This document shows, one piece after another, positions 1 through 5,621 of a stretch of DNA of 13,899 bases. Source of the DNA: Bradyrhizobium sp. (GTDB taxonomy: Bacteria > Pseudomonadota > Alphaproteobacteria > Rhizobiales > Xanthobacteraceae); assembly GCA_028290305.1 (NCBI GenBank), contig JAQGKC010000416.1, positions 1-13,899 of the forward strand, given 5' to 3'. The position numbers and the translations under genes were made by a program. The first letter of the stretch is position 1; each line of letters starts with the position of its first letter. The notes below the pieces were generated by a model. The model made no database searches, was not told the DNA's origin, and saw only the letters and a list, made by a program, of their open reading frames with translations.

Positions 1-210
1 GCCGCTGGCATTGATCTCGCTGATCGCCATCAGCGTCGCATCATGCAGCGATTTTTCGATGATCGAAAGACCGCCCGTCAGCGAGAACAGCACGCCTACG
101 TTCACCGTTCCCGCGGCACGCACCGGACTGGTGATGATGTAAGGCGATGCAAGTGCGCCGGTCGTCGCGAGCATACTGCCTTTCAAGAATTTACGCCGAT
201 CAATCGACAT
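1..210 (-). CDS. ABC transporter substrate-binding protein, urea/short-chain amide type (partial, N-terminus only)
   Basis: Only the first 70 codons are present; the gene runs off the left edge. The ATG at 208-210 is preceded by a GGGAG ribosome binding site about 8 bases upstream. The N-terminus reads MSIDRRKFLKG and is followed by a hydrophobic stretch ending near VRAAG, which is a Tat-type signal peptide, so the product is probably exported folded to the periplasm. The mature start (VNVGVLFSLTGG, then EKSLHDATLMAISEINASG) matches the first lobe of type I periplasmic binding proteins of the UrtA/FmdD/AmiC group, which bind urea or short amides. The same pattern occurs in AmiC next door. The gene follows amiC-amiR and a leader terminator, so it is probably the first gene of the amide-inducible transport operon that AmiR controls. 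The exact ligand cannot be read from the fragment. Confidence 0.85.
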   Translation of the reverse strand, partial: MSIDRRKFLKGSMLATTGALASPYIITSPVRAAGTVNVGVLFSLTGGLSIIEKSLHDATLMAISEINASG

Positions 211-365
211 CGTTACACTCCCGTTGTGGCCACCCCCCCAGTTGGAGGCATGCCGGTTCCGTTCGCGCGGAAAGCGCGTTGTTTCGAACCGAAAGAATCC
301 AAGATTCCCCCGAGGCCGGCGGACCCGATACGATCCGTGCCGATTCCCGGTCGCCAAAAGCAAAA

Positions 366-399
366 AAGCCCGACAGATCCTTGCGGATCTTTCGGGCTT
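366..399 (-). terminator. Intrinsic terminator in the leader between amiR and the transporter operon
   Basis: On the minus strand an 8-bp outer stem (AAGCCCGA with TCGGGCTT), a one-base mismatch and a 6-bp inner stem (AGATCC with GGATCT) close a 4-base GCAA loop. A run of T (complement of the A run at 362-367) follows on the minus strand. There is no T run on the plus side, so the terminator acts on leftward transcription. It lies 84 bases past the amiR stop codon and 156 bases before the start of the substrate-binding protein. It could simply end the amiCR message, but its position directly after an ANTAR-like hairpin suggests a conditional terminator relieved by AmiR. Confidence 0.88.
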
Positions 400-436
400 A
401 CCTAGCCAAGCCAAACCAACGTCACTGGTGGTCCGG
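395..436 (-). promoter_or_regulatory. Candidate ANTAR (AmiR) antitermination leader: hairpin P1 plus a stem overlapping the terminator
   Basis: On the minus strand, 436 to 411 folds as CCGGACCACC, a six-base loop AGTGAC, then GTTGGTTTGG. Nine of ten positions pair (two as G-U), with one C-U mismatch. The loop has A at position 1 and G at position 4, the known signature of RNA hairpins recognised by ANTAR proteins. Directly after it, GGCTT (412-408) can pair with AAGCC (399-395), which is part of the 5' arm of the terminator, so this second stem and the terminator exclude each other. The second loop (GCTAGG if a closing G-U pair forms) does not have A1/G4, so the tandem is not fully canonical. 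P1 and the second stem share two bases. Reading is by eye, without an energy calculation. Confidence 0.5.
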
Positions 437-483
437 CAATAACCGCGACCAGAACTTTTCCGTCCTATCGCAGTTGCACAAAA

Positions 484-1092
484 TTAAACATCTTTTGCGC
501 GGTACTGCAAGAGTTCATTTGCGTGAATGATGGCAGCTGCCATGTCGTCCATCGACAACCGCTTTGCCATCGCCTGGCGGCGAATGCTTTCATACGCCTC
601 GGCTTCACTCAATTTCTGGCCATCCATCAGGATCGCCTTGGCTTTCTGAATTCGCTGAAGCCCGGCAAGCTTGCGTTCAAGTTTGCGGATTCGCTTTTCG
701 GTTTCGCGTTGTTCGAGCCAGATGCTGCGCGCGATCGTCAGATTGGTGAGCAGGCCGAAGGGCCGGATCGGGCGTTCGATGACGGCGACGGCGCCGGCCT
801 CCAGCACCAGCTGAAGTGTCGACGGATCTTCGTAACCGACAACGGCGATCAGCGTCGGCCGCGGTCCGTCGCTTGATTTGAGAAGACGCTGGATATCGCC
901 GCGGACGTCGTGCTCGACGGCAAGCAGCATCACATCGGTACTGTTGGTCCAGCATTCGGGGACCGGCCATTGCGTCTCGACCATGCATCCGATGCGGCGA
1001 AGATGTTCGACGAGCCTGACCCGTTCATTGTCAGGTGGATGAACGACCTGGACGCGCAGGCCACGAAGATCGCGAAGGATTTGGATCGCCAC
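484..1092 (-). CDS. amiR: AmiR-type ANTAR transcription antiterminator
   Basis: 202 residues, close to Pseudomonas AmiR in length. Residues 1-122 look like a receiver-fold domain without a clear phospho-acceptor site. Residues about 125-148 are rich in E, R, K and L and fit the AmiR coiled coil. Residues about 149-190 form the ANTAR domain (KAKAILMDGQKLSEAEAYESI, then RRQAMAKRLSMDD), which binds RNA hairpins and prevents formation of a downstream terminator. The start is GTG, with GGGGAG 6-7 bases upstream. It lies 24 bases after amiC, in the AmiC-AmiR order in which the sensor sequesters the antiterminator until an amide binds. The likely target is the leader immediately downstream. It has no DNA-binding domain, so control should act on elongation rather than initiation. 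Confidence 0.9.
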   Translation of the reverse strand: MAIQILRDLRGLRVQVVHPPDNERVRLVEHLRRIGCMVETQWPVPECWTNSTDVMLLAVEHDVRGDIQRLLKSSDGPRPTLIAVVGYEDPSTLQLVLEAGAVAVIERPIRPFGLLTNLTIARSIWLEQRETEKRIRKLERKLAGLQRIQKAKAILMDGQKLSEAEAYESIRRQAMAKRLSMDDMAAAIIHANELLQYRAKDV

Positions 1093-1116
1093 CGCCTGCT
1101 CCCCGCGCCCAGAACC

Positions 1117-2283
1117 TCAGTGGTTGATCGTCTGAAGGTCGTCGACCGACCAGTCGTCAAGACTCTGTACGACACAATAGGGGTCCGGCTTGATCCGAAC
1201 ACCAGGATTCCAGACGGTCCGGAATCGACCTGACTTGTCCAGCCGCGCGATCCGCGGCCAGAGATATGTGTGGTTGTTTTCCGGGTCGATCCTGACTCGT
1301 CCCTGGGGGGCGTCAAACTCAGAATCGCGCAACTCCTTCAACACCCCTTCCGGATCGTCCGACCCGCACCGCGCCACCGCGCGCATGGCCAAGTGCAACT
1401 GGAAATAAGTGGCTTCCGCCGCCGCCGTTACCGGCGCATCGGGTCCATACTTGTCCTTGAAGCTGCCGACGAAACGCCGCGCCGCCGGTGACGACGAGGT
1501 TTCGAAGAACGGTGCCGCGGTGATATGGCCTTCGGCGGCCTCGCGATGCATCTCCGCGACTTCGGCTTCGCTGGTGGTCAGGCTCGCGATCGGCATCTTG
1601 GCCGGGTCGAACCCGGCATTGCGGTAGGCCTCGTAGAACACCGATGTGCCCCGGCCCACCACGGTCGAAAAGATGACGTCGGGAGAGGTCTTCTTGATCC
1701 GGTTGATGACTTTGTCGAAATCCCCCGCGCCAGCCTCCAGCGGAATATAGACTTCGTCCAAGACCTTGCCCCGGCCCTGCGCCACGAAATCGGCCATCAG
1801 GCGATTGGACTCGTAGGGATAGATGTAGTTCGACCCGACCAGCAGAAAGCGGTTGCCATAGGTCGACAGCAGGAATTTTGCGAGTTGCAGCGAATTCTGG
1901 TTCGGCGCCGCGCCGGTGTAAATGCAATGCCGCGAATATTCAAAGCCCTCGTAGAGCGTCGGATAAAAAAGCAACCCGCGATGGCTTTCAACGACCGGCA
2001 AAACGGCCTTGCGCGTGCTCGACATGTAGCAGCCGAATAACAAGCGGATACGATCGACCTGAAACAAGCGTTCCGCCAGGCTGCGAAACTGCTTTGGATC
2101 GGACGCCGGATCGTAGATGACGGGCTCGACCATGCGGTCGAGCACGCCTCCGCCGGCATTGACCTCTTCGATCGCGAGAAGCGTCGCATTCAACTGGGAT
2201 TGTTCGACGGCAGAAGTCACTCCCGTCTGTGAGAACAGTACCCCCACACGCCATGGGCCGCCGGTATTTTCGCTGAAACTCAT
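1117..2283 (-). CDS. amiC: AmiC-type amide sensor, negative regulator of AmiR
   Basis: 388 residues, almost the length of Pseudomonas aeruginosa AmiC (about 385), and no signal peptide, which fits a cytoplasmic sensor built from a periplasmic binding protein fold. Recognisable AmiC stretches are GCYMSSTRKAVLPVVE, YPTLYEGFEYS, APNQNS, GSNYIYPYESN, YIPLEAG, FSTVVGRGT, ASLTTSEAEVAEM, DAPQGRVRI and the C-terminal RIKPDPY with SLDDWSVD. In the family AmiC binds AmiR and keeps it inactive until an amide closes the cleft. The motif by the ligand pocket reads YPTLYEG where I recall YPTPYEG in Pseudomonas, so ligand preference may differ. The ATG at 2281-2283 has no strong ribosome binding site. The 232 bases upstream (2284-2515) hold the presumed amiCR promoter, but no consensus elements stood out. 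Confidence 0.93.
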   Translation of the reverse strand: MSFSENTGGPWRVGVLFSQTGVTSAVEQSQLNATLLAIEEVNAGGGVLDRMVEPVIYDPASDPKQFRSLAERLFQVDRIRLLFGCYMSSTRKAVLPVVESHRGLLFYPTLYEGFEYSRHCIYTGAAPNQNSLQLAKFLLSTYGNRFLLVGSNYIYPYESNRLMADFVAQGRGKVLDEVYIPLEAGAGDFDKVINRIKKTSPDVIFSTVVGRGTSVFYEAYRNAGFDPAKMPIASLTTSEAEVAEMHREAAEGHITAAPFFETSSSPAARRFVGSFKDKYGPDAPVTAAAEATYFQLHLAMRAVARCGSDDPEGVLKELRDSEFDAPQGRVRIDPENNHTYLWPRIARLDKSGRFRTVWNPGVRIKPDPYCVVQSLDDWSVDDLQTINH

Positions 2284-2515
2284 GACTTTGACTTAGACCA
2301 TTTCATCCTGATATCTGAGCGACCTTACGTCAGATTGCAGGAAACTCAAATCGCCCTGCTTGAGGTAGTCCGTTTTCGCCTCGATAGAGTCGCGCTGCCG
2401 TGTCGTGCAGGGGGCGCGACCTGTTCGCTTGCGCAACTGGAAGTTTTCGCGCGCGGCATGCCCGCAAAACTCGCGAAGCTTCTTCAGGTCAAGCCAGGCT
2501 TGCCTGCCCTTCCCA

Positions 2516-2707
2516 TCAATGAGTGTCTTTGGCTAGCGCATGTGACGGGTGGCGTGTGTCACCGCGCCGGTTTTGCGGGCGTACGTACATGATGACCGCT
2601 TCCGGTCGCTCCGTCTTGACCTTCAGAGCAGCGACGAGCGCGTCTTCGGCATCCACGACGACGTGATCCGCTTTTCCTTTTAGTTTAAGCCCAACGGTAA
2701 ATTGCAT
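2516..2707 (-). CDS. Small uncharacterised protein, 63 residues
   Basis: I do not recognise a named family. The ATG at 2705-2707 is preceded by GAGGAGGGG a few bases upstream, one of the strongest ribosome binding sites in the window, so the reading frame is probably translated. The product starts MQFTVGLKLKGKADHVVVDAED, continues with a likely helix (ALVAALKVKTERPEA), a strand (VIMYVRPQ) and a basic, polar, probably disordered tail with three His. A compact strand-helix-strand fold is plausible. There is no signal peptide or membrane segment, so it should be cytoplasmic. It lies 148 bases downstream of the cytochrome c gene on the same strand, with an inverted repeat in between at 2784-2810. 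Any link to respiration or to amiC is inference from position only. Confidence 0.6.
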   Translation of the reverse strand: MQFTVGLKLKGKADHVVVDAEDALVAALKVKTERPEAVIMYVRPQNRRGDTRHPSHALAKDTH

Positions 2708-2783
2708 CTAGCCCCTCCTCATCCTCATCTGCACCCGCATTTATGAGACAACGCTCGATTGCTCCGCGACTTTGCGAAGAATG

Positions 2784-2810
2784 GACAACTCGTTCTGAAA
2801 TTTAGTTGTC
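2784..2810. repeat. Inverted repeat, 7-bp arms, upstream of the small gene
   Basis: GACAACT at 2784-2790 and AGTTGTC at 2804-2810 are perfect inverted arms separated by 13 bases. The pair is centred about 90 bases upstream of the start codon at 2707 and about 60 bases past the cytochrome c stop. No T run follows on either strand, so it does not look like an intrinsic terminator. It could be an operator, or chance. Confidence 0.35.
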
Positions 2811-2855
2811 AGGCAGTCTCAAGAGCAGATCCGGTTTTCGCTGACTGCACTGCTA

Positions 2856-3278
2856 CTACACCTTCGCGAGTTTTCTTGCGGCAGGAACAATTCCCGCCTT
2901 CTTCTTTCCGGTAGAATCGAATTGTCTGAGGTAGGCGACGATATCGTCAATTTGCTTCGGATCTTTCAAGCCTGGAAAAGTCATTTTGGTACCGGGTACC
3001 TTGGCTTTCGGATCCTTGATGTATTCGCGGAAGGTTGCTTCATCCCAGGTGATGCCGGAATTCTTGTTCGCGGCGGAATAGCTGTAGCCTTCAATCGTCC
3101 CGGCCTTTCGCCCGAACAGCCCGTTGAGTACCGGGCCGACTGCGTTCTTTGCGTTCTCCCCGATCTGGTGACAGGCCTTGCATTGGACGAATATCTTCTC
3201 ACCCGAAGCTGCATCCTGGGCATACCCAGGGATGATTGCGAGGATTTCGGCTCCGAGCGCGAGAATGAAACTGCGCAT
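2856..3278 (-). CDS. Class I c-type cytochrome (c2/c550-like), exported
   Basis: From the chosen ATG at 3276-3278 the product is 140 residues. A hydrophobic N-terminus with possible cleavage after GYAQ (about residue 21) exports it to the periplasm. The heme-binding CKACH is at 33-37, and the likely sixth ligand is Met99 in GTKMTFPG; the final helix DDIVAYLRQF is typical of cytochrome c2. A basic tail follows. It would carry electrons between a quinol:cytochrome c oxidoreductase and the oxidase encoded upstream, which is inference from position. The frame stays open to a TTG at 3356, but the ATG has GGAG 8 bases upstream and gives a better leader. One oddity is Glu11 inside the hydrophobic core of the signal peptide. 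It lies 161 bases after the GYD gene, so it may have its own promoter. Confidence 0.9.
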   Translation of the reverse strand: MRSFILALGAEILAIIPGYAQDAASGEKIFVQCKACHQIGENAKNAVGPVLNGLFGRKAGTIEGYSYSAANKNSGITWDEATFREYIKDPKAKVPGTKMTFPGLKDPKQIDDIVAYLRQFDSTGKKKAGIVPAARKLAKV

Positions 3279-3439
3279 CCGACTGGCTCCATGGCCGACA
3301 AGCAATAAGCTCGCGCAAATCGCAGTGACTATTTTGCCAGTTGGCTGCCTAGTCAAAGCGATGCAATCGTCCTGAACGATCCCTTCGCAAAACCCGACCT
3401 GAAAATCCGTGGCTCTTCACGAGCACACCTTTGTGCCGA

Positions 3440-3733
3440 CTAGTTCAGCGAGCTGATGATTTCCCGATAGGCTGCCTCGGGAAACGCTTTCAACGTGCGC
3501 GTCCGGATGTTTCCCAGCATGCCCAGTTGCAAGTTAAAACGTGCCGCCACAGCATCGTCCGGAGCTTCGTAGATCGCGACGATGTCATAGTCGCCCATGG
3601 TGAGGAAAAAGAACTTGAACTCGCCGCTCATATCCTTGAGAGCTTTCTTTGCCGCGTCCAGACGACGTGGCGAGTCCTTCACTTTCAGCACGCCCTGGTC
3701 GGTCCAATTTGCAAGCATGACGTATGTGGTCAT
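3440..3733 (-). CDS. GYD-domain protein
   Basis: 97 residues from the ATG at 3731-3733, chosen because GGAGG lies 6 bases upstream; the frame extends further but without such support. The sequence MTTYVMLANWTDQGV, then SPRRLDAAKKALKDMSGEFKF and MGDYDIVAIYEAPDD, matches the GYD family, named after the conserved Gly-Tyr-Asp (here within GDYD). These are small cytoplasmic proteins with a predicted ferredoxin-like fold and no established biochemical role. There is no signal peptide or membrane segment. The gene starts 33 bases after the subunit IV gene, so it is very probably on the oxidase message, but a direct role in the oxidase cannot be inferred. Confidence 0.88.
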   Translation of the reverse strand: MTTYVMLANWTDQGVLKVKDSPRRLDAAKKALKDMSGEFKFFFLTMGDYDIVAIYEAPDDAVAARFNLQLGMLGNIRTRTLKAFPEAAYREIISSLN

Positions 3734-3766
3734 AGCATTCCTCCTTCTGGTACGAGCCAATGGTAT

Positions 3767-4168
3767 TCACGTTCCTGACGCGAAAAATATGACCCGGCTG
3801 AGGTGCGTGTAGTCCGATTCGAACACCATGATCGCCACAAATACCAGCACCAACACCGGCGGGAGCAGGATGGCATAGGCCAAGGCCAACCGCTCCCAGG
3901 CCATGTGCATGAAGACGGCGACGATCAAGCCGGCCTTCAACACCATGAACAGCAGGATCAGCGACCATCTGAGATAACCATGAAGGCCAAAGTAGTCGAC
4001 GAGATAGGAGCAGGTGCTGAGGACGAACAGCCATCCCCAGACCACGAGATAGAGCTTGATCGGGTGCTGCTGGCCCTTTGCGTGCGTGGCTCCTGACGCG
4101 AGTGCGTCATGCACATGAGCGTGTAGCGAATGTTGTTGTCCTTCTATATGCACCGCTGCGTTTGTCAT
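3767..4168 (-). CDS. Cytochrome c oxidase subunit IV family protein (prokaryotic type)
   Basis: 133 residues with three membrane segments at about 38-58, 66-90 and 95-116. The second, with LKAGLIVAVFMHMAWE, carries the FMH signature of the prokaryotic COX4/CyoD-like family. These small subunits help assemble or stabilise heme-copper oxidases in the cytoplasmic membrane. The first 35 residues are unusual: seven His (7, 13, 16, 18, 20, 29, 35) in an otherwise polar tail, which could bind metal. GAGGT lies 6 bases before the ATG. Only 9 bases separate it from the coxP stop codon, so it belongs to the same transcript. It is additional to the four genes in the classical coxMNOP name. Confidence 0.87.
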   Translation of the reverse strand: MTNAAVHIEGQQHSLHAHVHDALASGATHAKGQQHPIKLYLVVWGWLFVLSTCSYLVDYFGLHGYLRWSLILLFMVLKAGLIVAVFMHMAWERLALAYAILLPPVLVLVFVAIMVFESDYTHLSRVIFFASGT

Positions 4169-4177
4169 GCGCCGACC

Positions 4178-4900
4178 TCACCAAAGATAAAAAAATGCAA
4201 AGATGAACACCCACACAAGATCGACGAAATGCCAGTACAGGCCGGTGATTTCGACGATCTCGTAATGCCCTTTCCTGCTCGTGAAAAAGCCGCGCCTTTC
4301 GACATCGAAGTCTCCCCGCCAAACCTTTCGCGCGATGGCGATCAGGAAGATCACGCCGAACGTCACGTGGGTGCCGTGGAAGCCCGTGATCATGAAAAAG
4401 CTTGAACCAAACTGGGCCGCGCCCCAGGGGTTGCCCCAGGGCCGGACGCCTTCCATGATCAGCTTGGTCCATTCGAAAGCCTGCATTCCGACGAACGTTG
4501 CGCCGAATGCCGCCGTGACCAGCATCAAGGCTGCGGTTTTGGCGCGATCGCGGCGGTAACCGAAATTGACGGCCATCGCCATCGTCCCGCTGCTGCTGAT
4601 CAAGACGAACGTCATGATGGCGATCAGGATCAGTGGGATTTTCTTGTCTCCGATCGTGAGGGCGAAGACTTCGCTGGGGTTGGGCCACGGCACGGTCGTG
4701 GACATTCGCGCCGTCATGTAGGACAGCAGAAAACAGCTGAAGATGAAGGTGTCGCTCAGGAGGAAGATCCACATCATGGCCTTGCCCCAGGAGACATTCT
4801 TGAAGGCGCGCTGATCCGAGGACCAGTCGGCGGCGATGCCTCGCCAGCCTCCAATCCGCGCAGGCGATTCTCCAGCGTTTGTCAGCGCAGTCTCTGCCAT
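4178..4900 (-). CDS. coxP: Cytochrome c oxidase subunit III, CoxP-like
   Basis: 240 residues with five or more membrane helices and a polar N-terminal stretch of about 35 residues. Hallmarks of heme-copper oxidase subunit III are MWIFLLSDTFIFSCF (40-56), GFHGTHVTFG (173-182) and the C-terminal LYWHFVDLVWVFIF (221-234). The first motif has Asp50 where many mitochondrial-type subunits have Glu, as in shorter bacterial subunit III and NorE-like proteins. The protein packs against subunit I in the membrane and supports proton uptake and enzyme stability. AAGGAGGG lies 10 bases before the ATG, and its TAA is the coxO stop codon, so translation of the two is probably coupled. Symbol assigned by order and type after coxMNOP of Bradyrhizobium japonicum. 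Confidence 0.9.
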   Translation of the reverse strand: MAETALTNAGESPARIGGWRGIAADWSSDQRAFKNVSWGKAMMWIFLLSDTFIFSCFLLSYMTARMSTTVPWPNPSEVFALTIGDKKIPLILIAIMTFVLISSSGTMAMAVNFGYRRDRAKTAALMLVTAAFGATFVGMQAFEWTKLIMEGVRPWGNPWGAAQFGSSFFMITGFHGTHVTFGVIFLIAIARKVWRGDFDVERRGFFTSRKGHYEIVEITGLYWHFVDLVWVFIFAFFYLW

Positions 4901-4916
4901 ATGGTTTCCGCCCTCC

Positions 4917-5621
4917 TTAGGTGAGCAATTGGCGACAGATGTCGACGAAACTGTCCGTCCAGCCGGTCAGCAGACCGAGCAAGACCAGCCAGACCAACAG
5001 CAGGAAATGCCAGTAGATAGCGCAGAGTTCCACGCTCAGGCGCACTTGGGCCATCTCAGCGCCACGCCACACCCTGGCTGTCGTTCTGCCCAAGGCCACC
5101 AGACCGCCCATCAGATGCAGCCCGTGCGCCGCGGTGATCAGGTAGAAGAAGGAATTGGCTGGATTGGACGCCACGAAATACCCCGCGTCGCTCAGCTGTT
5201 GCCACGCCAAGAGCTGCCCAACCAGGAATGTAACGGCGGATGCTCCCCCTGCGCACAGGCCGACGATTACACCGTCCATGTTGTTCCGGCGCGCGGCCAG
5301 GTGTGCCCATTGCAGCGCAACGCTGCTCAAGACCAGGACGCCCGTGTTGAACCACAGCAGCCGCGGCACGGGCAGCGCCCGCCAGTCCGCCATGTTCATG
5401 CGCATGGAGTAAGCGCTGATGAAGAGCGCGAACAATGAGCCGACGACCGCGAGAAACACGCCCAATCCGATTTTCGCCGGCGGCAGGGACGAAGCGCTCT
5501 CGCTGCGAAAATCGGCAATCACTCCTTCCTCCAGCCAGGGTTTGGCTGCCAGCCGTTGCTGCGAGAGCCACCATCCCGCAATTGCCGCTATTCCAGCCAT
5601 GAACAAGATAATGGCGCTCAT
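4917..5621 (-). CDS. coxO: Second cytochrome c oxidase subunit III-like protein, CoxO-like
   Basis: 234 residues. It has a short N-terminal membrane anchor (about 2-19), a polar linker to about residue 50, then subunit III-like helices. Diagnostic parts are AHGLHLMGGLVALG (165-178) and the C-terminal AIYWHFLLLVWLVLLG (201-216), parallel to HGTHVTFG and LYWHFVDLVW of the neighbouring CoxP. The Asp of that last motif is Leu here. So it is a diverged subunit III paralogue, and the pair O and P is the feature that distinguishes this oxidase type. It starts inside the coxN stop codon (ATGA overlap at 5618-5621), which implies translational coupling. It should be an integral membrane subunit of the same complex. 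Whether both III-like proteins are present together in one enzyme cannot be told from sequence. Confidence 0.87.
   Translation of the reverse strand: MSAIILFMAGIAAIAGWWLSQQRLAAKPWLEEGVIADFRSESASSLPPAKIGLGVFLAVVGSLFALFISAYSMRMNMADWRALPVPRLLWFNTGVLVLSSVALQWAHLAARRNNMDGVIVGLCAGGASAVTFLVGQLLAWQQLSDAGYFVASNPANSFFYLITAAHGLHLMGGLVALGRTTARVWRGAEMAQVRLSVELCAIYWHFLLLVWLVLLGLLTGWTDSFVDICRQLLT

Noticed and set aside
211..360. Sigma-54-like element (CGGCACGGATC) upstream of the substrate-binding protein gene
   Set aside because: The -24 half is partly matched but there is no GC at the required spacing for the -12 element.
430..450. Hairpin with a TTATTG loop (minus strand) just upstream of P1
   Set aside because: It folds well (GGTC-CGG with CCG-GACC, one bulge) but lacks the A1/G4 loop and overlaps P1; kept only as a possible alternative fold, not as an ANTAR target.
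2335..2592. Plus-strand frame of 85 codons upstream of amiC
   Set aside because: No ribosome binding site or family resemblance, and it overlaps the better supported small gene on the other strand.
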